A stretch of DNA of 64,000 nucleotides from assembly GCF_003151255.1 (NCBI RefSeq), contig NZ_CP029481.1:4093001-4157000 (forward strand). The letters are read 5' to 3'. The DNA comes from Microvirga sp. 17 mud 1-3 (GTDB taxonomy: Bacteria; Pseudomonadota; Alphaproteobacteria; Rhizobiales; Beijerinckiaceae). The notes beneath the pieces are model-generated. The model had not been told where the DNA came from. It saw nothing but the letters and a program-made list of their open reading frames with translations, and searched no databases. Both the position numbers and the translations under genes were made by a program. This document shows positions 51,843 to 60,003 of this stretch, one piece after another. Numbering within the stretch: the stretch's first letter is position 1; the number at the start of each line of letters is the position of its first letter.

Positions 51843-54407
51843 ATGGCCCGGCACGGGGAGCGTCATGACGGCAGCGGAGGCAGGACGGGACCGCGCCTGC
51901 GCGTCCTCGCGCCCCTGGCGGCCGCCTTCCTGAGCGGGACCGCATGGCCGGCCCGGGCCGTCGAGCTCCCTGCTTCCCTTACCCAGAGTGCCGAAGACCT
52001 TCTGCGCCTCCTGCACGGATGGCCGATCGAGAACGCCGCCTATTTCGGCCTTTTTCTCGGCCTCGTGGCCTTTTCCACCACCACGGCCCTCTTGCTCCTG
52101 CGCGAGCAGCGCCGCCATGCCCGGACTGAGCGCGCCCTGCGGACCGAGCTTGCGGCCTTACGCGGCGCGGACGACCTTGCCGGCCTCCTCATGGGCTCGG
52201 AGCGCCAGCTCCTGGTGAGCTGGCAGGGGCGCGATGCGGAGCCGCGCTTCGAGGGCGACCCTTCGGTCATCGGCGAGGGGGCGCCGGCTCAGCGGGCGCT
52301 CGCCTTCGGCGCCTGGCTCGCCCCAGGCGACGCCAAGACCCTGGATACAGCCCTGGAGCAGCTGCGGCAGCGCGGGGAGACCTTCCGCCTCACGGCCCGC
52401 ACCCTCGGCAGCCGCTTCATCGACGTGGAGGGACGTACCGTCGGCGGGCGGGCAATCCTGCGGCTGAGGGACGTGACCCTCGACAGGGCGGAGCTGCTCA
52501 CGGTCCGGTCCGACCTTGCCGGCGCGCAGGAGGATCTGCGCGCCATGACGGACCTTCTCGACGCCATCGCCCACCCGCTCTGGATCCGGGACGAGACGGA
52601 CCGGCTTCTCTGGGCCAACCGGGCCTATCTCAACGCCGTCGAGGCTTCGGACGTGGCGGACGCGACGGCCCGGTCCCTCGACCTCCTGGGGCAGCGGACC
52701 CGGGACGAATCCCGCCGCCTACGCCAGGGCGGCAACCGCTTTGCGGCCCGCGTCACGGCCGTCATGGCCGGGCAGCGCTCCATCCTGGACGTGGTCGAGC
52801 ACCCGACCGGGAACGGCAGCGCAGGCATCGCCATCGACGTCTCGGAGCTGGAGGCGGTCCGCACAGACCTGCAGCGGCAGATGGACGCCCATGTGCGCAC
52901 CCTCGACCAGCTGCCGACTGCGGTTGCGATCTTCGACGCATCGCAGCAGCTCATCTTCACGAACGCCGCCTATCAGCAGCTCTGGGGCCTCGATTCGGCC
53001 TTCCTGGGCTCCCGCCCCACGGACGGCGAGGTGCTCGACCGGCTCTATGCGGCCCGCAAGCTCCCGGAACAGGCGGATTTCAGGGCCTGGAAGACCGAGA
53101 TCCTGGCGAGCTACCGCGCGGTCGATTCGCAGGAGACCTGGTGGCACCTGCCAGACCGGCGTACCCTGCGCGTCGTCATGAACCCGAACCCGCAAGGGGG
53201 CGTGACCTACCTGTTCGACGACGTGAGCGAGCATATCCAGCTCGAATCGCAGGTGACGGCGCTGACCCGCGTCCAGAGCGAGACCCTCGACACCCTCAAG
53301 GAGGGAGTCGCGGTGTTCGGCTCGGACGGGCGCCTCAAGCTCTTCAACCGCGCCTTCGCGGAGATGTGGACTCTGCCCGCGGAGCTGACGGCCGCCCAGC
53401 CGCACGTGGATGCGGTGATCAAGGCCTGCCGCCGCCTCGCTCCGCAGGACGAGCCCTGGGTCGATATCCGCGGCGCTGTCGCGGGACTGCCCGACATGCG
53501 CATGGGCTTCGGCTGCCGCATGGAGCGCCAGGACGGCTCCGCCCTCGATTGCGCGGCCCAGCCCCTGCCGGACGGCGCCACGCTCCTGACCTTCATCGAC
53601 GTGACCGCGAGCGTGAACGTGGAGCGCGCCCTGAAGGAGCGCAACGAGGCGCTCGAGAAGGCCTCGCGCCTGCGCGACGAATTCGTCCACCACGTGTCCT
53701 ACGAGCTGCGCTCTCCGCTCACCAACGTCATCGGCTTCGCGCAGCTCCTCGGGGACGAGACGGTCGGCGCGCTCAATCCGCGCCAGCGCGATTACGCCGA
53801 CCACATCATGCGCTCCTCGGCGGCCCTGCTCGCGATCCTCAACGACATCCTGGACCTCGCCTCCATCGATACCGGATCCCTCGCGCTCACGCCCGAGATC
53901 GTCGACATCCGCTCCACCATCGAGGCCGCCATGCGCGGGCTGGAGGACCGGCTGGCCGAGTCCTCGCTCACGGTGGTCATCGACACGCCCGACGACATCG
54001 GCTCCTTCGTGGCCGACGGGAAGCGCGTGCGGCAGATCCTGTTCAACCTGCTCTCGAACGCGGTCGGCTTCTCGTCGCCGGGGCAGAGCATCACGGTCTC
54101 GGCCCGCAAGAGCGGCGGCGAGGTCATCTTCGAGGTGAGGGACGAGGGCCGCGGCATCCCGCCCGAAATCAAGGCGCGGATCTTCGACCGGTTCGAGAGC
54201 CACACCCTCGGGACGCGCCATCGCGGCGTGGGCCTCGGGCTGTCGATCGTGCGCTCCTTCGTGGAGCTGCACGGCGGGCGCATCGAGCTGGCCTCGGCCC
54301 CGGGGGTCGGCACGACCGTGACCTGCGTTTTCCCCAATGAGCGATACGAGTCGCCCTCCGACGGCCGGTCCGCGCATTCCGCGGTGCCGTCCCTGGCGGC
54401 CGAATAG
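51843..54407 (+). CDS. divL: DivL-type histidine-kinase-like cell-cycle protein with tyrosine at the phosphoacceptor site
   Basis: An 854-residue protein. A signal-like segment and one membrane helix (AAYFGLFLGLVAFSTTTALLLL) are followed by several PAS domains between about residues 230 and 600 (LLDAIAHPLWIRDETDRLLWANRAYLNAVE; QLPTAVAIFDASQQLIFTNAAY; TLKEGVAVFGSDGRLKLFNRAF). The dimerisation box reads FVHHVSYELRSPLTNVIGFAQ, so Y620 stands where kinases have His, the hallmark of DivL. The ATPase domain follows (LFNLLSNAVGF, VRDEGRGIP, GVGLGLSIVRSF). DivL modulates CckA and thereby CtrA. A CtrA box lies upstream. The next gene starts 8 bp after it. Confidence 0.88.
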   Translation: MARHGERHDGSGGRTGPRLRVLAPLAAAFLSGTAWPARAVELPASLTQSAEDLLRLLHGWPIENAAYFGLFLGLVAFSTTTALLLLREQRRHARTERALRTELAALRGADDLAGLLMGSERQLLVSWQGRDAEPRFEGDPSVIGEGAPAQRALAFGAWLAPGDAKTLDTALEQLRQRGETFRLTARTLGSRFIDVEGRTVGGRAILRLRDVTLDRAELLTVRSDLAGAQEDLRAMTDLLDAIAHPLWIRDETDRLLWANRAYLNAVEASDVADATARSLDLLGQRTRDESRRLRQGGNRFAARVTAVMAGQRSILDVVEHPTGNGSAGIAIDVSELEAVRTDLQRQMDAHVRTLDQLPTAVAIFDASQQLIFTNAAYQQLWGLDSAFLGSRPTDGEVLDRLYAARKLPEQADFRAWKTEILASYRAVDSQETWWHLPDRRTLRVVMNPNPQGGVTYLFDDVSEHIQLESQVTALTRVQSETLDTLKEGVAVFGSDGRLKLFNRAFAEMWTLPAELTAAQPHVDAVIKACRRLAPQDEPWVDIRGAVAGLPDMRMGFGCRMERQDGSALDCAAQPLPDGATLLTFIDVTASVNVERALKERNEALEKASRLRDEFVHHVSYELRSPLTNVIGFAQLLGDETVGALNPRQRDYADHIMRSSAALLAILNDILDLASIDTGSLALTPEIVDIRSTIEAAMRGLEDRLAESSLTVVIDTPDDIGSFVADGKRVRQILFNLLSNAVGFSSPGQSITVSARKSGGEVIFEVRDEGRGIPPEIKARIFDRFESHTLGTRHRGVGLGLSIVRSFVELHGGRIELASAPGVGTTVTCVFPNERYESPSDGRSAHSAVPSLAAE

Positions 54408-54415
54408 GAGCCGCA

Positions 54416-56011
54416 ATGGCGAATGGATTGGCTTTCATGACCGCGCAAGACGAATGGCACGACCCGTCCTGGGTCGTCGCCCTGCCCGACCAGGAAGCGA
54501 CGGAACGCTTTGCCCGGCTCCTGATCGACGAATTGCGCCCCGGCGATCTCGTGACCCTGTCGGGCGGCCTCGGCGCCGGCAAGACCACCCTTGCCCGCGC
54601 CCTCGTGCGCGGCCTTGCGGGCGATCCCGAACTCGAAGTACCGAGCCCGACCTTCACGCTCGTCCAGTCCTACGAAGGCGCGCACCATCCCGTGGTGCAT
54701 GCGGATTTCTACCGCCTGGGGAGTGGGCACGAGCTCTATGAGCTCGGCTGGGACGAGATGACCGAGAACGCCATCTCGCTCGTGGAATGGCCGGAAAGGG
54801 CGGACGAAGCCCTGAAGGCGGAGCGCCTCGACATCCATCTCGATTTCGCGCCCGGCGGCGCCGGCGCGGGGCGCATCGCCTTCGTGACGGGCACGGGCGG
54901 CTTCGCGTCCCGGCTCCGGCGGCTGAAGGCCTTTCACGCCCTGGTGGAACGCAGCGGCTGGACGGACGCGATCCGCGTGCCCATGCCGGCCGACGCCTCG
55001 GTGATCCGCTCCTACGAGCGGCTCGTGAAGCCGGATGGCGGGACCGCGCTGCTCATGATCTCGCCGCCCCGGCCGGTGGGCCCGCCCGTGCGCCGGGGCA
55101 AGCCCTACACGACCATCGCGAAACTCGCCGAGACGGTCCACGCCTTTGTGGCGATGGACAAGGGCCTGCGCACCCTCGGTTTCAGCGCGCCGGAGATTTA
55201 CGGGGAGGACCTGGAGACGGGGCTTCTCATCCTGGAGGATCTCGGCAGCGAGCCGGTGGTGGACGCGAACGGCCCGATCCCGGAGCGTTACGCGGAAGCC
55301 GTGCGCGTGCTCGCCCGCCTGCACGGCACGGCGCTGCCCCAGAACCTCCCCGTGACCGAGGGAATGGATTACGCGCTGCCGCCCTACGATCTTGAAGCGC
55401 TGCTCATCGAGGTGGAGCTCCTGCCCGATTGGTACGTGCCGCACATCATCGGCAGCCTGCTCTCGGGCTCGGCGCGGGCCGAGTTCGTCAATCTGTGGAC
55501 CGAGACCCTGTCCGAGATCCTCGCAGGCCCCACCACCTGGACCCTGCGCGACTATCATTCGCCCAACCTGATCTGGATGCCCGAGCGCGAGGGCCTGCAG
55601 CGGGTCGGCATCATCGATTTCCAGGACGCGGTGCTGGGCTCCCCGGCCTACGATGTCGCGTCCCTGCTCCAGGATGCGCGGGCCACCGTGTCGCCCGATC
55701 TGGAACTGAAGCTGATCGGCCTCTATGCCCGCGAGCGCCGGGCCGCCGATCCGCAATTCGACGTAGCGTCCTTCGCACGTGCCTATGCGATCATGGGCGC
55801 GCAGCGCGCCACCAAGATCCTCGGCATCTTCGCCCGCCTGGACCGGCGGGACGGCAAGCCGCACTACCTCAAGCACCTGCCGCGGATCGAGACCTATCTC
55901 GCCCGCAACCTCGCCCACCCCGCCCTGTCGCGGCTGCGCGCCTGGTACGAGGCCTATCTGCCGCGCCTCATCCCGCACCCGCCCGTCGACGATACTCCTC
56001 CGGCTCCCTGA
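54416..56011 (+). CDS. tsaE: Bifunctional TsaE - AmgK-type sugar kinase fusion
   Basis: A 531-residue fusion. Residues 1-160 are TsaE, the ATPase of tRNA t6A37 synthesis, with Walker A GGLGAGKT (50-57), PSPTFTLVQSYEG and HADFYRL. Residues about 170-531 are an aminoglycoside-phosphotransferase-fold kinase with D379 and N384 (LRDYHSPNLIW) and D401 (GIIDFQDA). Together with the murU-type gene that follows, this half fits AmgK, the anomeric MurNAc/GlcNAc kinase of peptidoglycan recycling. The fusion is frequent in Rhizobiales. ATG 54437 is an alternative start. The gap to murU is 11 bp. Confidence 0.9.
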   Translation: MANGLAFMTAQDEWHDPSWVVALPDQEATERFARLLIDELRPGDLVTLSGGLGAGKTTLARALVRGLAGDPELEVPSPTFTLVQSYEGAHHPVVHADFYRLGSGHELYELGWDEMTENAISLVEWPERADEALKAERLDIHLDFAPGGAGAGRIAFVTGTGGFASRLRRLKAFHALVERSGWTDAIRVPMPADASVIRSYERLVKPDGGTALLMISPPRPVGPPVRRGKPYTTIAKLAETVHAFVAMDKGLRTLGFSAPEIYGEDLETGLLILEDLGSEPVVDANGPIPERYAEAVRVLARLHGTALPQNLPVTEGMDYALPPYDLEALLIEVELLPDWYVPHIIGSLLSGSARAEFVNLWTETLSEILAGPTTWTLRDYHSPNLIWMPEREGLQRVGIIDFQDAVLGSPAYDVASLLQDARATVSPDLELKLIGLYARERRAADPQFDVASFARAYAIMGAQRATKILGIFARLDRRDGKPHYLKHLPRIETYLARNLAHPALSRLRAWYEAYLPRLIPHPPVDDTPPAP

Positions 56012-56022
56012 GTTCCTGTCCC

Positions 56023-56757
56023 TTGTCCGCCATTTCCCACGCCGCTCCCTCCACCGCCATCGTCCTCGCCGCGGGGCTCGGCAAGCGCATGCTGCCGATC
56101 ACCGCAACGATGCCCAAGCCGCTTGTGAAAGTCGCCGGGCGCACGCTGATCGATTTCGCCCTCGACAAGCTTCATGAGGCAGGCATCGGACAGGTGGTGG
56201 TGAACGTGCACCATTTCGCCGACATGCTGGAAGCACATCTGCGCACGCGCGACGTGCCGCGCATCGTCGTCTCCGACGAGCGCGAAGCGGTGCTCGAAAC
56301 CGGCGGCGGCGTGAAAAAGGCATTGCCGCTTTTGGGCGATGCGCCCTTCATCACGTTCAATTCCGACTCGCTCTGGATCGAGGGCGCGGAGCCGAATCTC
56401 TCCCGCCTCGTCCAGGCCTGGAACCCGGCCACCATGGACGTGCTGATGCTCATCGCGCCGTTATCCACAAGCATTGGGTATGAGGGCCGCGGCGATTTCA
56501 GCATGGATCCGGACGGGCGGCTGCAGCGCCGCAAGGGCGACGAGAGCGTGCCTTTCGTCTACGCGGGCGTCGCCATCGTGAAGCCGGAACTCGTCGCCGG
56601 CACGCCGGACGGGCCGTTTTCGGCGAACGTTTTCTACGACCGGGCCAGCGCGAAGGGCCGCCTCCACGGGTTGCGCCTGGAGGGGCAGTGGCTGCATGTT
56701 GGTGAGCCTCAGGCGATTGCCGAGGCGGAAGAGTGCCTTGCCGCCTGCACGCGGTGA
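56023..56757 (+). CDS. murU: Nucleotidyltransferase, MurNAc-1-phosphate uridylyltransferase type
   Basis: A protein of about 244 residues with the nucleotidyltransferase start motif AIVLAAGLGKRMLPITATMPKPLVKVAGRTLID and later VSDEREAVLETGGGVKKALPLLG and FITFNSDSLWIEG (the metal-binding acidic site). The layout matches MurU, which forms UDP-MurNAc from MurNAc-1-P, the product of AmgK encoded just upstream. No ATG precedes the motif; TTG 56023 is my best start, 11 bp after the upstream stop, and translation is probably coupled. A generic sugar-phosphate nucleotidyltransferase is the alternative. Confidence 0.87.
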   Translation: MSAISHAAPSTAIVLAAGLGKRMLPITATMPKPLVKVAGRTLIDFALDKLHEAGIGQVVVNVHHFADMLEAHLRTRDVPRIVVSDEREAVLETGGGVKKALPLLGDAPFITFNSDSLWIEGAEPNLSRLVQAWNPATMDVLMLIAPLSTSIGYEGRGDFSMDPDGRLQRRKGDESVPFVYAGVAIVKPELVAGTPDGPFSANVFYDRASAKGRLHGLRLEGQWLHVGEPQAIAEAEECLAACTR

Positions 56758-56763
56758 GGTCTC

Positions 56764-59700
56764 ATGATGCCGAGCACGACCCGGACAGAAGGATCTGCAT
56801 CACCGCAGGGTCGTGATCTTTTTTCCGGACGTGCCGATGCACCGCCGACGCGCATCTTCTCCATTCCGGCCGGCTCCCCCTTTCTGCCGACCCTCGTCGA
56901 CGCGCTGCTCGACGGGCGCCTCGTCGGCCCTCTCGCGGATGATCCGGCAGCACTTGCGGACGTCACGCTCTATCTCCCGACCCGGCGCGCCACGCGGGCG
57001 CTCGTGGCGCTTCTTGCCGAACGCGGCGGCGGGCGGGCGCAGCTTTTGCCGCGCATCGTGCCCCTCGGCGAGGCGGACGAGGCCGAGTTCGAACTGACGG
57101 GCCTCGAAGGCACGCCCCTTGAGGAGGCCGCCTCCCTCAAGCCGCCCATTCCGCCGCTCGAGCGCCGGCTCATCCTGACGCGCCTCATCCAGCGCTGGTC
57201 GGCGGAGGTGGACAGGGCGCTGCTGCAGCTCGGCCCCGACATGCCCTTCCTGGTTCCGGGCTCGCCCGCCGATGCCGTGAGCCTCGCGGGGGATCTCGAA
57301 GGCCTGATGGATTCCTTCACGACGGAAGGCATCGACTGGCATGCCCTCGAACGGGCCGTGGATGCGGATTACTCCGAGTATTTCCGCATCACGCGCAATT
57401 TCGTGCAGATCGTCAGCGAGAACTGGCCGAAGATCCTGACCGAGCGGCAGGCGAGCGATCCGGCCGCCCGGCGTATTGCGCTCATCGACGCGGAGGCGCG
57501 GCGGCTTCTGCGCGAGCGCCCGGCGCATCCCATGATCGTCGCGGGCTCCACGGGCTCGGTTCCGGCCACGGCCAATCTGATTGCAGCGATCGCGCGGCTG
57601 CCGAAAGGCGCCATCGTCCTGCCCGGGCTCGACACGGATCTCGACGAGGAGAGCTGGGCCTGCATCGGCGACATCGCGGACAGCGAGACGGATCCCGTGC
57701 ACAGCCACCCGCAGGCGACCCTGCGGCGCCTGGTGGACCGGCACCTGCGCGTGCCGCGCGAGGCCATTACGGTGCTGGGCGAAGCGTCCGGGACAGCGCG
57801 GGCGCGAAGCCGCATGCTCTCCGAGGCCCTGCGGCCCGCGAGCACCACCGACCGCTGGTCCCACATGCCCACGGACGAGCGCCTGGCCCTCGCCCGGGAG
57901 GGCTGCGCCGGCCTCACGGTGGTCGAGGCGGCGGACGAGCGCGAGGAGGCCTTCGCCATTGCGGTCGCCCTGCGCGAGACCCTGGCCGAGCCGGGCCGCA
58001 CGGCCGCCCTCGTGACGCCCGACCGGGCCCTCGCGACCCGGGTCGCGGCGGAACTCGCCCGCTGGGGCCTTGCGGTGGAGGATTCGGCCGGTCTTCCCCT
58101 CTCGGAAACGGCGGCCGGGCGCCTGGCGCGCCTTTCGGCCGATGCCGCCGCGGACGACCTGAAGCCCCTGCGCGTCCTGGCGCTTCTGGCCCATCCGATG
58201 GTGCGCCTCGGCTGGCCGCGCGAGACCGTGGAGCGCGCCGCGGGCGTCCTCGAAATCGGCGTGCTGCGCGGCCCTGCGCCGGCCCCCGGCTTCGAGGGCA
58301 TGCGCCGCGCCCTGGCGGAGAACCGCGCCGGAACCGACCGGCGCACGCCGCGTCCGCGCCGGAGGCTCACGGCCGAGGAATGGGACCTCGCCGATGCGCT
58401 GCTCGAACGCCTCGACATCGCCTTCGGCGACTTCCTTCCGGACAGGACCGGCGAGGGCATCCTCGATCTCATCGGCCTCACGGAGGCGCACCGCTGCACC
58501 GTCGCAGCCCTGACCGACCTGCCGCCCGAGGAGGCAGAGCGGGTCGAGCGCGATTCCTCCCTGGAAGCTCTCGAAGCCCTGTTCGACGACTTGCAATATT
58601 CCGAGATCCGCCGGGAGGAAGACCAGCCTCTCCAGGGGCGCTTCGCCGATTATCCGGCCTTCTTCACGGCGCTCGCCCGGCAGCAGACCTTGAGCCCCTC
58701 CGCGCGCTCCACCCATCGCCGGCTCAAGATCTTCGGCCTGCTCGAAGCGCGCCTTCTCTCGGTCGACCGGGTCGTCCTCGGCGGGCTCGACGAGGGCACC
58801 TGGCCGCCGCGCACGGTGACCGACTCGTTCCTCAACCGGCCCATGCGCGCCCGCATCGGCCTCGCGCCGCCCGAACGGCGGATCGGCCAGACGGCGCACG
58901 ATTTCGTGCAGGCGCTCGGCACGCCCGACGTCATCGTCACCCGCGCGCAGAAGCGGGACGGCTCGCCCATGGTGCCCTCGCGCTTTCTCCAGCGTCTCAA
59001 GGCCTTCGCGGGCAGAGAAGCCTGGGACGGCATGATGCGGGCGGGCGAGCGCTACCGCCACCTTGCGCGCAGCCTCGATGCGCCGCGCCGGGTCCCACCG
59101 CTCGCGCGGCCACGGCCGATGCCGGACCCGGCTCTGTTCCCACGCTCCTTGAGCGTCACCGAGATCGAGACCCTGCTGCGTGACCCCTATTCGATCTTTG
59201 CGCGGCACATCCTGAAGCTCGATGCCCTGGAGGCAATCGCGGTCGCTCCCGGCGCCGCCGATCGCGGCACGATCATCCACGACGTGCTCGGCACCTTCGC
59301 GGCCGATTACCCGCGTGCGCTGCCCGAACTCGCCCTCGAAGACCTGCTCGGCCGCGGCGTGCAGGCCTTTGCGGGGATCGCCGAGGCCTTTCCCGAACTC
59401 TATGCGGAATGGTGGCCGCGCTTCACCCGGCTCGCCGCCGCCTTCGTCGAATGGGAGCGGGCGCGCCGCCCGTCTATCGCAGAGGTCCATCCCGAGCGGT
59501 CAGGCGCGCTGCCTATCCGGCTCGCCGACGGCAGCGTCTTCGTCCTGCGCGCCCGCGCCGACCGGATCGAGCAGCGGCGCGACGGCGGGTTCGCGATCAT
59601 CGACTTCAAGACCGGGCAGCCGCCAGGAATCCGCGAGGTCTATGCGGGCTTCTCGCCCCAGCTCACCCTCGAGGCGATGATGCTGATGAAGGGCGCGTTC

Positions 59701-60003
59701 AAGGACGTGCCCGCTGCCAAGGAAGCGCCGGACCTGGTCTATGTCCACACCACGGGCGGGCGCGAGCCCATCAAGGTGCGCGAGATCGGGCCTGGCCGTG
59801 ACGAGACGCGCAGCGTCCCCGACATCGTGCAGGAGCATACCCGCCGCTTCGAAGGCATGATCGCGCGCTACGCGGCCGGCGAAGCGGCCTACGTGTCGCG
59901 GCCCTTCCCGAAATATGCACGGCGCTTCTCGGAATACGACCACCTCGCCCGCGTGAAGGAATGGTCGCTCGCCAGCAACGGCGGCGGGGAGGGCTTCGCA
60001 TGA
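56764..60003 (+). CDS. addB: Double-strand break repair protein AddB
   Basis: A 1079-residue AddB subunit of the alphaproteobacterial AddAB helicase-nuclease, the RecBCD counterpart for processing DNA ends before recombination. Visible landmarks are the inactivated helicase-like core (VTLYLPTRRATRALVALLAERGG, VVLGGLDEGTWPPRTVTDSFLNRPMR) and the C-terminal PD-(D/E)XK nuclease (GTIIHDVLGTFA, FAIIDFKTGQPPG). Length and motifs fit the alpha type. It starts 6 bp after murU, and its stop overlaps the addA start by four bases. ATG 56767 is also possible. Confidence 0.95.
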   Translation: MMPSTTRTEGSASPQGRDLFSGRADAPPTRIFSIPAGSPFLPTLVDALLDGRLVGPLADDPAALADVTLYLPTRRATRALVALLAERGGGRAQLLPRIVPLGEADEAEFELTGLEGTPLEEAASLKPPIPPLERRLILTRLIQRWSAEVDRALLQLGPDMPFLVPGSPADAVSLAGDLEGLMDSFTTEGIDWHALERAVDADYSEYFRITRNFVQIVSENWPKILTERQASDPAARRIALIDAEARRLLRERPAHPMIVAGSTGSVPATANLIAAIARLPKGAIVLPGLDTDLDEESWACIGDIADSETDPVHSHPQATLRRLVDRHLRVPREAITVLGEASGTARARSRMLSEALRPASTTDRWSHMPTDERLALAREGCAGLTVVEAADEREEAFAIAVALRETLAEPGRTAALVTPDRALATRVAAELARWGLAVEDSAGLPLSETAAGRLARLSADAAADDLKPLRVLALLAHPMVRLGWPRETVERAAGVLEIGVLRGPAPAPGFEGMRRALAENRAGTDRRTPRPRRRLTAEEWDLADALLERLDIAFGDFLPDRTGEGILDLIGLTEAHRCTVAALTDLPPEEAERVERDSSLEALEALFDDLQYSEIRREEDQPLQGRFADYPAFFTALARQQTLSPSARSTHRRLKIFGLLEARLLSVDRVVLGGLDEGTWPPRTVTDSFLNRPMRARIGLAPPERRIGQTAHDFVQALGTPDVIVTRAQKRDGSPMVPSRFLQRLKAFAGREAWDGMMRAGERYRHLARSLDAPRRVPPLARPRPMPDPALFPRSLSVTEIETLLRDPYSIFARHILKLDALEAIAVAPGAADRGTIIHDVLGTFAADYPRALPELALEDLLGRGVQAFAGIAEAFPELYAEWWPRFTRLAAAFVEWERARRPSIAEVHPERSGALPIRLADGSVFVLRARADRIEQRRDGGFAIIDFKTGQPPGIREVYAGFSPQLTLEAMMLMKGAFKDVPAAKEAPDLVYVHTTGGREPIKVREIGPGRDETRSVPDIVQEHTRRFEGMIARYAAGEAAYVSRPFPKYARRFSEYDHLARVKEWSLASNGGGEGFA

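Noticed and set aside
56800-59490. 896-codon minus-strand frame inside addB
   Set aside because: Same artefact; AddB motifs on the plus strand are intact.
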